Source of the DNA: Cladorhizidae sp. MBARI D1340-BT2
Lineage: Eukaryota > Porifera > Demospongiae > Poecilosclerida > Cladorhizidae
DNA: 64,000 nucleotides
Assembly (NCBI GenBank): GCA_028752905.1
Contig: JAQNBH010000013.1
Coordinates: 20,147,477-20,211,476, forward strand
Direction of reading: 5' to 3'
The notes beneath the pieces are model-generated. The model ran no database searches. It saw nothing but the letters and a program-made list of their open reading frames with translations, and was not told where the DNA came from. Position 1 is the stretch's first letter, and the number at the start of each line of letters is the position of its first letter. Shown one piece after another: positions 8,362-22,611 of the stretch. A program made the translations under genes and the position numbers.

Positions 8362-11300
8362 ATCAAGTAAGAGTACAATTCATAACTGTCCTAATTAACA
8401 AGACCAAAGTCCCAGATTTTGTCAACTGATAGAGAAGGCCTTTATCTCCAACATGTCAACAGATTATCAATAAAGGTAGTGGTTTTTCACTGGCAGGCCA
8501 CCGCTTTGGCAACTGGAAAACGCCAGGAAATATCGCAAACCTTACCACTTCAAATCACCATAACTTGCTAATACTTAGAGTACTCAAAAATTTGGCACGT
8601 ATAAAAGACAGATAATTAGAAGGGCTATTCGGTGATATAAAAATTATCTTTTTTGGATAAAGTTTAGAAAAGTTATGAGCTTTACGGCAAAAAAACAAGA
8701 TTTTTTGGGGGGAAATGAGAAACATATAGACCAAATTAGGGCAAATATCAAGATAGAGAACACATAATGAAACCTATCATTCGAATCATATCAAGTCCAT
8801 TACAGTGAAGTGTGCAGAATATATGGATGTTTGTATCAAGAAAGAGCACTTAGAGAGTCCTATCTTAATAGCTTTACATCAAGTCTATTCAGTGAAGTGT
8901 GGATAATCTACGAAGCTAACATGTTTAGCATCAAGTAAGAGTACAATTCATAACTGCCCTAATTAACAAGACCATGTCCCAGATTTTGTCAACTGATAGA
9001 GAAGGCCCTTATCTGCAACATGTCAACAGATTATCAATAAATGTAGTGGTTTTTCACTGGCAGGCCACCGCTTTGGCAACTGGAAAACGCCAGGAAATAT
9101 CGCAAACCTTACCACTTCAAATCACCATAACTTGCTAATACTTAGAGTACTCAAACTTTTGGCACGTACAAAAGACAGATAATTAGAAGGGCTATTCGGT
9201 GATATAAAAATTATCTTTTTTGGGTAAAGTGTAGAACAGTTATGAGCTTTACGGCAAAAAAACAAGATTTTTGGGGGGAAAATGAGAAACATATAGACCA
9301 AATTAGGGCAAATATCAAGATAGAGAACACATAATGAAACCTATCATTCGAATCATATCAAGTCCATTACAGTGAAGTGTGCAGAATATATGGATGTTTG
9401 TATCAAGAGAGAGAACTTAGAGAGTCCTATCTTAATAGCTTTACATCAAGTCTATTCAGTGAAGTGTGGATAATCTACGAAGCTAACATGTTTAGCATCA
9501 AGATAGAGAACACATAGAGAAACCTATCCTTCGAGTCATATCAAGTCCATTACAGTGAAGTGTGCATAATAAATGGATTTTTGGTATCAACAGAGAGCAC
9601 AGAGAGAGACCTGTCTTAATAGCTATATATCAATGAAGTTTGGAGAATCCATGAAGCTAACATATTTAGCATCAAGAGAGAGCAGAGAGAAACCTATCTT
9701 GTGATTCTATCAAGTCCATTACTGTGAAGTATGCAGAATATACGGATGTTTGGTATCAAGAGAGAGAACAGAGAGAGGCCTACCTTTAGAGCTATATATC
9801 AAGTCTATTAATTGAAGTGTAGAGAATCTATGAAGCTAACATGTTTAGCACAAGATAGAGAACACTGAGAGATACCTATCTTGCAAGTCCATTACAGTGA
9901 AGTGTGCAGAATATATGGATGTTTGGTATCAAGAGAGAGCACTTAGAGAGTCCTATCTTAATAGCTATACATCAACTCTATTCAGTGAAGTGTGGATAAT
10001 CTACGAAGCTAACATGTTTACCATCAAGTAAGAGTACAATTCATAACTGCCCTAATTAACAAGACCAAAGTCCCAGATTTTGTCAACTGATAGAGAAGGC
10101 CCTTATCTGCAACATATCAACAGATTATCAATAAATGTAGTGGTTTTTCACTGGCAGGCCACCGCTTTGGCAACTGGAAAACGCCAGGAAATATCGCAAA
10201 CCTTACCACTTCAAATCACCATAACTTGCTAATACTTAGAGTACTCAAACTTTTGGCACGTACAAAAGACAGATAATTAGAAGGGCTATCCGGTGATATA
10301 AAAATTATCTTTTTTGGGTAAAGTGTAGAACAGTTATGAGCTTTACGGTAAAAAAAAAAGATTTTTGGGGGGAAAATGAGAAACATATAGACCAAATTAG
10401 GGCAAATATCAAGATAGAGAACACATAATGAAACCTATCATTCGAATCATATCAAGTCCATTACAGTGAAGTGTGCAGAATATATGGATGTTTGTATCAA
10501 GAGAGAGCACTTAGAGAGTCCTATCTTAATAGCTTTACATCAAGTCTATTCAGTGAAGTCTGGATAATCTACGAAGCTAACATGTTTAGCATCAAGATAG
10601 AGAACACATAGAGAAACCTATCCTTCGAGTCATATCAAGTCCATTACAGTGAAGTGTGCATAATAAATGGATTTTTGGTATCAACAGAGAGCACAGAGAG
10701 AGACCTGTCTTAATAGCTATATATCAATGAAGTTTGGAGAATCCATGAAGCTTACATATTTAGCATCAAGAGAGAGCAGAGAGAAACCTATCTTGTGATT
10801 CTATCAAGTCCATTACTGTGAAGTATGCAGAATATACAGATGTTTGGTATCAAGAGAGAGAACAGAGAGAGGACTACCTTTAGAGATATATCAAGTCTAT
10901 TAATTGAAGTGTAGAGAATCTATGAAGCTAACATGTTTAGCTCAAGATAGAGAACACTGAGAGATACCTATCTTGCAAGTCCATTACAGTGAAGTGTGCA
11001 GAATATATGGATGTTTGATATCAAGAGAGAGCACTTAGAGAGTCCTATCTTAATAGCTATACATCAAGTCTATTCAGTGAAGTGTGGATAATCTACGAAG
11101 CTAACATGTTTAGCATCAAGTAAGAGTACAATTCATAACTGTCCTAATTAACAAGACCAAAGTCCCAGATTTTGTCAACTGATAGAGAAGGCCCTTATCT
11201 CCAACATGTCAACAGATCAATAAAGGTAGTGGTTTTTCACTGGCAGGCCACCGCTTTGGCAACTGGAAAACGCCAGGAAATATCGCAAACCTTACCACTT

Positions 11301-14300
11301 CAAATCACCATAACTTGCTAATACTTAGAGTACTCAAAATTTTGGCACGTACAAAAGACAGATAATTAGAAGGGCTATCCGGTGATATAAAAATTATCTT
11401 TTTTGGGTAAAGTGTAGAAAAGTTATGAGATTTACGGCCAAAAAAAAAGATTTTTGTGGGAAAAATGAGAAACATATAGACCAAATTAGGGCAAATATCA
11501 AGATAGAGAACACATAATGAAACCTATCATTCGAATCATATCAAGTCCATTACAGTGAAGTTTGCAGAATATTATGGATGTTTGATATCAACAGAGAGCA
11601 CAGGGAGAGACCAATCTTAATAGATATATATCAAGTTTATTCAGTGAAGTGTGGAGAATCTATGAAGCTAACCTGTCTAGCATCAAGATAGAGAACACAT
11701 AGAGAAACCTATCATTCGAGTCATATCAAGTCCATTACAGTGAAGTATGCATAATAAATGTTTTTTTTGTATCAACAGAGAGCACAGAGAGAGACCTGTC
11801 TTAATAGCTATATATCAATGAAGTTTGGAGAATCCATGAAGCTAACATATTTAGCATCAAGAGAGAGCAGAGAGAAACCTATCTTGTGATTCTATCAAGT
11901 CCATTACTGTGAAGTATGCAGAATATACGGATGTTTGGTATCAAGAGAGAGAACAGAGAGAGGCCTACCTTTAGAGCTATATATCAAGTCTATTAATTGA
12001 AGTGTAGAGAATCTATGAAGCTAACATGTTTAGCACAAGATAGAGAACACTGAGAGATACCTATCTTGCAAGTCCATTACAGTGAAGTGTGCAGAATATA
12101 TGGATGTTTGGTATCAAGAGAGAGCACTTAGAGAGTCCTATCTTAATAGCTTTACATCAAGTCTATTCAGTGAAGTGTGGATAATCTACGAAGCTAACAT
12201 GTTTAGCATCAAGTAAGAGTACAATTCATAACTGCCCTAATTAACAAGACCATGTCCCAGATTTTGTCAACTGATAGAGAAGGCCCTTATCTGCAACATG
12301 TCAACAGATTATCAATAAATGTAGTGGTTTTTCACTGGCAGGCCACCGCTTTGGCAACTGGAAAACGCCAGGAAATATCGCAAACCTTACCACTTCAAAT
12401 CACCATAACTTGCTAATACTTAGAGTACTCAAACTTTTGGCACGTACAAAAGACAGATAATTAGAAGGGCTATCCGGTGATATAAAAATTATCTTTTTTG
12501 GGTAAAGTGTAGAACAGTTATGAGCTTTACGGTAAAAAAAAAAGATTTTTGGGGGGAAAATGAGAAACATATAGACCAAATTAGGGCAAATATCAAGATA
12601 GAGAACACATAATGAAACCTATCATTCGAATCATATCAAGTCCATTACAGTGAAGTGTGCAGAATATATGGATGTTTGTATCAAGAGAGAGCACTTAGAG
12701 AGTCCTATCTTAATAGCTTTACATCAAGTCTATTCAGTGAAGTCTGGATAATCTACGAAGCTAACATGTTTAGCATCAAGATAGAGAACACATAGAGAAA
12801 CCTATCCTTCGAGTCATATCAAGTCCATTACAGTGAAGTGTGCATAATAAATGGATTTTTGGTATCAACAGAGAGCACAGAGAGAGACCTGTCTTAATAG
12901 CTATATATCAATGAAGTTTGGAGAATCCATGAAGCTTACATATTTAGCATCAAGAGAGAGCAGAGAGAAACCTATCTTGTGATTCTATCAAGTCCATTAC
13001 TGTGAAGTATGCAGAATATACAGATGTTTGGTATCAAGAGAGAGAACAGAGAGAGGACTACCTTTAGAGATATATCAAGTCTATTAATTGAAGTGTAGAG
13101 AATCTATGAAGCTAACATGTTTAGCTCAAGATAGAGAACACTGAGAGATACCTATCTTGCAAGTCCATTACAGTGAAGTGTGCAGAATATATGGATGTTT
13201 GATATCAAGAGAGAGCACTTAGAGAGTCCTATCTTAATAGCTATACATCAAGTCTATTCAGTGAAGTGTGGATAATCTACGAAGCTAACATGTTTAGCAT
13301 CAAGTAAGAGTACAATTCATAACTGTCCTAATTAACAAGACCAAAGTCCCAGATTTTGTCAACTGATAGAGAAGGCCCTTATCTCCAACATGTCAACAGA
13401 TCAATAAAGGTAGTGGTTTTTCACTGGCAGGCCACCGCTTTGGCAACTGGAAAACGCCAGGAAATATCGCAAACCTTACCACTTCAAATCACCATAACTT
13501 GCTAATACTTAGAGTACTCAAAATTTTGGCACGTACAAAAGACAGATAATTAGAAGGGCTATCCGGTGATATAAAAATTATCTTTTTTGGGTAAAGTGTA
13601 GAAAAGTTATGAGATTTACGGCCAAAAAAAAAGATTTTTGTGGGAAAAATGAGAAACATATAGACCAAATTAGGGCAAATATCAAGATAGAGAACACATA
13701 ATGAAACCTATCATTCGAATCATATCAAGTCCATTACAGTGAAGTTTGCAGAATATTATGGATGTTTGATATCAACAGAGAGCACAGGGAGAGACCAATC
13801 TTAATAGATATATATCAAGTTTATTCAGTGAAGTGTGGAGAATCTATGAAGCTAACCTGTCTAGCATCAAGATAGAGAACACATAGAGAAACCTATCATT
13901 CGAGTCATATCAAGTCCATTACAGTGAAGTATGCATAATAAATGTTTTTTTTTGTATCAACAGAGAGCACAGAGAGAGACCTGTCTTAATAGCTATATAT
14001 CAATGAAGTTTGGAGAATCCATGAAGCTAACATATTTAGCATCAAGAGAGAGCAGAGAGAAACCTATCTTGTGATTCTATCAAGTCCATTACTGTGAAGT
14101 ATGCAGAATATACGGATGTTTGGTATCAAGAGAGAGAACAGAGAGAGGCCTACCTTTAGAGCTATATATCAAGTCTATTAATTGAAGTGTAGAGAATCTA
14201 TGAAGCTAACATGTTTAGCACAAGATAGAGAACACTGAGAGATACCTATCTTGCAAGTCCATTACAGTGAAGTGTGCAGAATATATGGATGTTTGGTATC

Positions 14301-16579
14301 AAGAGAGAGCACTTAGAGAGTCCTATCTTAATAGCTTTACATCAAGTCTATTCAGTGAAGTGTGGATAATCTACGAAGCTAACATGTTTAGCATCAAGTA
14401 AGAGTACAATTCATAACTGCCCTAATTAACAAGACCATGTCCCAGATTTTGTCAACTGATAGAGAAGGCCCTTATCTGCAACATGTCAACAGATTATCAA
14501 TAAATGTAGTGGTTTTTCACTGGCAGGCCACCGCTTTGGCAACTGGAAAACGCCAGGAAATATCGCAAACCTTACCACTTCAAATCACCATAACTTGCTA
14601 ATACTTAGAGTACTCAAACTTTTGGTACGTACAAAAGACAGATAATTAGAAGGGCTATCCGGTGATATAAAAATTATCTTTTTTGGGTAAAGTGTAGAAC
14701 AGTTATGAGCTTTACGGTAAAAAAAAAAGATTTTTGGGGGGAAAATGAGAAACATATAGACCAAATTAGGGCAAATATCAAGATAGAGAACACATAATGA
14801 AACCTATCATTCGAATCATATCAAGTCCATTACAGTGAAGTGTGCAGAATATATGGATGTTTGTATCAAGAGAGAGCACTTAGAGAGTCCTATCTTAATA
14901 GCTTTACATCAAGTCTATTCAGTGAAGTCTGGATAATCTACGAAGCTAACATGTTTAGCATCAAGATAGAGAACACATAGAGAAACCTATCCTTCGAGTC
15001 ATATCAAGTCCATTACAGTGAAGTGTGCATAATAAATGGATTTTTGGTATCAACAGAGAGCACAGAGAGAGACCTGTCTTAATAGCTATATATCAATGAA
15101 GTTTGGAGAATCCATGAAGCTTACATATTTAGCATCAAGAGAGAGCAGAGAGAAACCTATCTTGTGATTCTATCAAGTCCATTACTGTGAAGTATGCAGA
15201 ATATACAGATGTTTGGTATCAAGAGAGAGAACAGAGAGAGGACTACCTTTAGAGATATATCAAGTCTATTAATTGAAGTGTAGAGAATCTATGAAGCTAA
15301 CATGTTTAGCTCAAGATAGAGAACACTGAGAGATACCTATCTTGCAAGTCCATTACAGTGAAGTGTGCAGAATATATGGATGTTTGATATCAAGAGAGAG
15401 CACTTAGAGAGTCCTATCTTAATAGCTATACATCAAGTCTATTCAGTGAAGTGTGGATAATCTATGAAGCTAACATGTTTAGCATCAAGTAAGAGTACAA
15501 TTCATAACTGTCCTAATTAACAAGACCAAAGTCCCAGATTTTGTCAACTGATAGAGAAGGCCCTTATCTCCAACATGTCAACAGATTATCAATAAAGGTA
15601 GTGGTTTTTCACTGGCAGGCCACCGCTTTGGCAACTGGAAAACGCCAGGAAATATCGCAAACCTTACCACTTCAAATCACCATAACTTGCTAATACTTAG
15701 AGTACTCAAAATTTTGGCACGTACAAAATACAGATAATTAGAAGGGCTATCCGATGATATAAAAATTATGTTTTTTGGGTAAAGTGTAGAAAAGTTATGA
15801 GATTTACGGCCAAAAAAAAAGATTTTTGTGGGAAAAATGAGAAACATATAGACCAAATTAGGGCAAATATCAAGATAGAGAACACATAATGAAACCTATC
15901 ATTCGAATCATATCAAGTCCATTACAGTGAAGTTTGCAGAATATTATGGATGTTTGATATCAACAGAGAGCACAGGGAGAGACCAATCTTAATAGATATA
16001 TATCTAGTTTATTCAGTAAAGTGTGGAGAATCTATGAAGCTAACCTGTCTAGCATCAAGATAGAGAACACATAGAGAAACCTATCATTCGAGTCATATCA
16101 AGTCCATTACAGTGAAGTATGCATAATAAATGTTTTTTTTGTATCAACAGAGAGCACAGAGAGAGACCTGTCTTAATAGCTATATATCAATGAAGTTTGG
16201 AGAATCCATGAAGCTAACATATTTAGCATCAAGAGAGAGCAGAGAGAAACCTATCTTGTGATTCTATCAAGTCCATTACTGTGAAGTATGCAGAATATAC
16301 GGATGTTTGGTATCAAGAGAGAGAACAGAGAGAGGCCTACCTTTAGAGCTATATATCAAGTCTATTAATTGAAGTGTAGAGAATCTATGAAGCTAACATG
16401 TTTAGCACAAGATAGAGAACACTGAGAGATACCTATCTTGCAAGTCCATTACAGTGAAGTGTGCAGAATATATGGATGTTTGGTATCAAGAGAGAGCACT
16501 TAGAGAGTCCTATCTTAATAGCTATACATCAACTCTATTCAGTGAAGTGTGGATAATCTACGAAGCTAACATGTTTACC
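8362..16579 (+). repeat. Block 4: S-La-(Lb-Lc)x3
   Basis: S 8362-8929 (chimeric core like the one at 2861), La 8930-10022, Lb 10023-11114, Lc 11115-12207, Lb 12208-13298, Lc 13299-14392, Lb 14393-15483, Lc 15484-16579; 8218 bp, the longest block. The Lb-Lc pair is a 2.18-kb dimer repeated three times. The first two Lc cores carry a 3-bp deletion (CAGATCAATAAAGG). The third lacks it and has other changes (AAAATACAG, ATCCGATG, TATATCTAG). Confidence 0.88.
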
Positions 16580-19500
16580 ATCAAGTAAGAGTACAATTCA
16601 TAACTGCCCTAATTAACAAGACCAAAGTCCCAGATTTTGTCAACTGATAGAGAAGGCCCTTATCTGCAACATATCAACAGATTATCAATAAATGTAGTGT
16701 TTTTTCACTGGCAGGCCACCGCTTTGGCAACTGGAAAACGCCAGGAAATATCGCAAACCTTACCACTTCAAATCACCATAACTTGCTAATACTTAGAGTA
16801 CTCAAAAATTTGGCACGTATAAAAGACAGATAATTAGAAGGGCTATTCGGTGATATAAAAATTATCTTTTTTGGATAAAGTTTAGAAAAGTTATGAGCTT
16901 TACGGCAAAAAAACAAGATTTTTTGGGGGGAAATGAGAAACATATAGACCAAATTAGGGCAAATATCAAGATAGAGAACACATAATGAAACCTATCATTC
17001 GAATCATATCAAGTCCATTACAGTGAAGTGTGCAGAATATATGGATGTTTGTATCAAGAAAGAGCACTTAGAGAGTCCTATCTTAATAGCTTTACATCAA
17101 GTCTATTCAGTGAAGTGTGGATAATCTACGAAGCTAACATGTTTAGCATCAAGTAAGAGTACAATTCATAACTGCCCTAATTAACAAGACCATGTCCCAG
17201 ATTTTGTCAACTGATAGAGAAGGCCCTTATCTGCAACATGTCAACAGATTATCAATAAATGTAGTGGTTTTTCACTGGCAGGCCACCGCTTTGGCAACTG
17301 GAAAACGCCAGGAAATATCGCAAACCTTACCACTTCAAATCACCATAACTTGCTAATACTTAGAGTACTCAAACTTTTGGCACGTACAAAAGACAGATAA
17401 TTAGAAGGGCTATTCGGTGATATAAAAATTATCTTTTTTGGGTAAAGTGTAGAACAGTTATGAGCTTTACGGCAAAAAAACAAGATTTTTGGGGGGAAAA
17501 TGAGAAACATATAGACCAAATTAGGGCAAATATCAAGATAGAGAACACATAATGAAACCTATCATTCGAATCATATCAAGTCCATTACAGTGAAGTGTGC
17601 AGAATATATGGATGTTTGTATCAAGAGAGAGAACTTAGAGAGTCCTATCTTAATAGCTTTACATCAAGTCTATTCAGTGAAGTGTGGATAATCTACGAAG
17701 CTAACATGTTTAGCATCAAGATAGAGAACACATAGAGAAACCTATCCTTCGAGTCATATCAAGTCCATTACAGTGAAGTGTGCATAATAAATGGATTTTT
17801 GGTATCAACAGAGAGCACAGAGAGAGACCTGTCTTAATAGCTATATATCAATGAAGTTTGGAGAATCCATGAAGCTAACATATTTAGCATCAAGAGAGAG
17901 CAGAGAGAAACCTATCTTGTGATTCTATCAAGTCCATTACTGTGAAGTATGCAGAATATACGGATGTTTGGTATCAAGAGAGAGAACAGAGAGAGGCCTA
18001 CCTTTAGAGCTATATATCAAGTCTATTAATTGAAGTGTAGAGAATCTATGAAGCTAAAATGTTTAGCACAAGATAGAGAACACTGAGAGATACCTATCTT
18101 GCAAGTCCATTACAGTGAAGTGTGCAGAATATATGGATGTTTGGTATCAAGAGAGAGCACTTAGAGAGTCCTATCTTAATAGCTATACATCAACTCTATT
18201 CAGTGAAGTGTGGATAATCTACGAAGCTAACATGTTTAGCATCAAGTAAGAGTACAATTCATAACTGCCCTAATTAACAAGACCATGTCCCAGATTTTGT
18301 CAACTGATAGAGAAGGCCCTTATCTGCAACATGTCAACAGATTATCAATAAATGTAGTGGTTTTTCACTGGCAGGCCACCGCTTTGGCAACTGGAAAACG
18401 CCAGGAAATATCGCAAACCTTACCACTTCAAATCACCATAACTTGCTAATACTTAGAGTACTCAAACTTTTGGCACGTACAAAAGACAGATAATTAGAAG
18501 GGCTATCCGGTGATATAAAAATTATCTTTTTTGGGTAAAGTGTAGAACAGTTATGAGCTTTACGGTAAAAAAAAAAGATTTTTGGGGGGAAAATGAGAAA
18601 CATATAGACCAAATTAGGGCAAATATCAAGATAGAGAACACATAATGAAACCTATCATTCGAATCATATCAAGTCCATTACAGTGAAGTGTGCAGAATAT
18701 ATGGATGTTTGTATCAAGAGAGAGCACTTAGAGAGTCCTATCTTAATAGCTTTACATCAAGTCTATTCAGTGAAGTCTGGATAATCTACGAAGCTAACAT
18801 GTTTAGCATCAAGATAGAGAACACATAGAGAAACCTATCCTTCGAGTCATATCAAGTCCATTACAGTGAAGTGTGCATAATAAATGGATTTTTGGTATCA
18901 ACAGAGAGCACAGAGAGAGACCTGTCTTAATAGCTATATATCAATGAAGTTTGGAGAATCCATGAAGCTTACATATTTAGCATCAAGAGAGAGCAGAGAG
19001 AAACCTATCTTGTGATTCTATCAAGTCCATTACTGTGAAGTATGCAGAATATACAGATGTTTGGTATCAAGAGAGAGAACAGAGAGAGGACTACCTTTAG
19101 AGATATATCAAGTCTATTAATTGAAGTGTAGAGAATCTATGAAGCTAACATGTTTAGCTCAAGATAGAGAACACTGAGAGATACCTATCTTGCAAGTCCA
19201 TTACAGTGAAGTGTGCAGAATATATGGATGTTTGATATCAAGAGAGAGCACTTAGAGAGTCCTATCTTAATAGCTATACATCAAGTCTATTCAGTGAAGT
19301 GTGGATAATCTACGAAGCTAACATGTTTAGCATCAAGTAAGAGTACAATTCATAACTGTCCTAATTAACAAGACCAAAGTCCCAGATTTTGTCAACTGAT
19401 AGAGAAGGCCCTTATCTCCAACATGTCAACAGATCAATAAAGGTAGTGGTTTTTCACTGGCAGGCCACCGCTTTGGCAACTGGAAAACGCCAGGAAATAT

Positions 19501-22500
19501 CGCAAACCTTACCACTTCAAATCACCATAACTTGCTAATACTTAGAGTACTCAAAATTTTGGCACGTACAAAAGACAGATAATTAGAAGGGCTATCCGGT
19601 GATATAAAAATTATCTTTTTTGGGTAAAGTGTAGAAAAGTTATGAGATTTACGGCCAAAAAAAAAGATTTTTGTGGGAAAAATGAGAAACATATAGACCA
19701 AATTAGGGCAAATATCAAGATAGAGAACACATAATGAAACCTATCATTCGAATCATATCAAGTCCATTACAGTGAAGTTTGCAGAATATTATGGATGTTT
19801 GATATCAACAGAGAGCACAGGGAGAGACCAATCTTAATAGATATATATCAAGTTTATTCAGTGAAGTGTGGAGAATCTATGAAGCTAACCTGTCTAGCAT
19901 CAAGATAGAGAACACATAGAGAAACCTATCATTCGAGTCATATCAAGTCCATTACAGTGAAGTATGCATAATAAATGTTTTTTTTGTATCAACAGAGAGC
20001 ACAGAGAGAGACCTGTCTTAATAGCTATATATCAATGAAGTTTGGAGAATCCATGAAGCTAACATATTTAGCATCAAGAGAGAGCAGAGAGAAACCTATC
20101 TTGTGATTCTATCAAGTCCATTACTGTGAAGTATGCAGAATATACGGATGTTTGGTATCAAGAGGGAGAACAGAGAGAGGCCTACCTTTAGAGCTATATA
20201 TCAAGTCTATTAATTGAAGTGTAGAGAATCTATGAAGCTAACATGTTTAGCACAAGATAGAGAACACTGAGAGATACCTATCTTGCAAGTCCATTACAGT
20301 GAAGTGTGCAGAATATATGGATGTTTGGTATCAAGAGAGAGCACTTAGAGAGTCCTATCTTAATAGCTTTACATCAAGTCTATTCAGTGAAGTGTGGATA
20401 ATCTACGAAGCTAACATGTTTAGCATCAAGTAAGAGTACAATTCATAACTGCCCTAATTAACAAGACCATGTCCCAGATTTTGTCAACTGATAGAGAAGG
20501 CCCTTATCTGCAACATGTCAACAGATTATCAATAAATGTAGTGGTTTTTCACTGGCAGGCCACCGCTTTGGCAACTGGAAAACGCCAGGAAATATCGCAA
20601 ACCTTACCACTTCAAATCACCATAACTTGCTAATACTTAGAGTACTCAAACTTTTGGCACGTACAAAAGACAGATAATTAGAAGGGCTATCCGGTGATAT
20701 AAAAATTATCTTTTTTGGGTAAAGTGTAGAACAGTTATGAGCTTTACGGTAAAAAAAAAAGATTTTTGGGGGGAAAATGAGAAACATATAGACCAAATTA
20801 GGGCAAATATCAAGATAGAGAACACATAATGAAACCTATCATTCGAATCATATCAAGTCCATTACAGTGAAGTGTGCAGAATATATGGATGTTTGTATCA
20901 AGAGAGAGCACTTAGAGAGTCCTATCTTAATAGCTTTACATCAAGTCTATTCAGTGAAGTCTGGATAATCTACGAAGCTAACATGTTTAGCATCAAGATA
21001 GAGAACACATAGAGAAACCTATCCTTCGAGTCATATCAAGTCCATTACAGTGAAGTGTGCATAATAAATGGATTTTTGGTATCAACAGAGAGCACAGAGA
21101 GAGACCTGTCTTAATAGCTATATATCAATGAAGTTTGGAGAATCCATGAAGCTTACATATTTAGCATCAAGAGAGAGCAGAGAGAAACCTATCTTGTGAT
21201 TCTATCAAGTCCATTACTGTGAAGTATGCAGAATATACAGATGTTTGGTATCAAGAGAGAGAACAGAGAGAGGACTACCTTTAGAGATATATCAAGTCTA
21301 TTAATTGAAGTGTAGAGAATCTATGAAGCTAACATGTTTAGCTCAAGATAGAGAACACTGAGAGATACCTATCTTGCAAGTCCATTACAGTGAAGTGTGC
21401 AGAATATATGGATGTTTGATATCAAGAGAGAGCACTTAGAGAGTCCTATCTTAATAGCTATACATCAAGTCTATTCAGTGAAGTGTGGATAATCTACGAA
21501 GCTAACATGTTTAGCATCAAGTAAGAGTACAATTCATAACTGTCCTAATTAACAAGACCAAAGTCCCAGATTTTGTCAACTGATAGAGAAGGCCCTTATC
21601 TCCAACATGTCAACAGATTATCAATAAAGGTAGTGGTTTTTCACTGGCAGGCCACCGCTTTGGCAACTGGAAAACGCCAGGAAATATCGCAAACCTTACC
21701 ACTTCAAATCACCATAACTTGCTAATACTTAGAGTACTCAAAATTTTGGCACGTACAAAATACAGATAATTAGAAGGGCTATCCGATGATATAAAAATTA
21801 TGTTTTTTGGGTAAAGTGTAGAAAAGTTATGAGATTTACGGCCAAAAAAAAAGATTTTTGTGGGAAAAATGAGAAACATATAGACCAAATTAGGGCAAAT
21901 ATCAAGATAGAGAACACATAATGAAACCTATCATTCGAATCATATCAAGTCCATTACAGTGAAGTTTGCAGAATATTATGGATGTTTGATATCAACAGAG
22001 AGCACAGGGAGAGACCAATCTTAATAGATATATATCTAGTTTATTCAGTAAAGTGTGGAGAATCTATGAAGCTAACCTGTCTAGCATCAAGATAGAGAAC
22101 ACATAGAGAAACCTATCATTCGAGTCATATCAAGTCCATTACAGTGAAGTATGCATAATAAATGTTTTTTTTGTATCAACAGAGAGCACAGAGAGAGACC
22201 TGTCTTAATAGCTATATATCAATGAAGTTTGGAGAATCCATGAAGCTAACATATTTAGCATCAAGAGAGAGCAGAGAGAAACCTATCTTGTGATTCTATC
22301 AAGTCCATTACTGTGAAGTATGCAGAATATACGGATGTTTGGTATCAAGAGAGAGAACAGAGAGAGGCCTACCTTTAGAGCTATATATCAAGTCTATTAA
22401 TTGAAGTGTAGAGAATCTATGAAGCTAACATGTTTAGCACAAGATAGAGAACACTGAGAGATACCTATCTTGCAAGTCCATTACAGTGAAGTGTGCAGAA

Positions 22501-22611
22501 TATATGGATGTTTGGTATCAAGAGAGAGCACTTAGAGAGTCCTATCTTAATAGCTATACATCAACTCTATTCAGTGAAGTGTGGATAATCTACGAAGCTA
22601 ACATGTTTACC
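16580..22611 (+). repeat. Block 5: S-La-(Lb-Lc)x2
   Basis: S 16580-17147, La 17148-18240, Lb 18241-19331, Lc 19332-20424, Lb 20425-21515, Lc 21516-22611; 6032 bp. The first Lc core has the 3-bp deletion and the second does not, as at the end of block 4. A private G at 20165 lies in B3 of the first Lc. Confidence 0.88.
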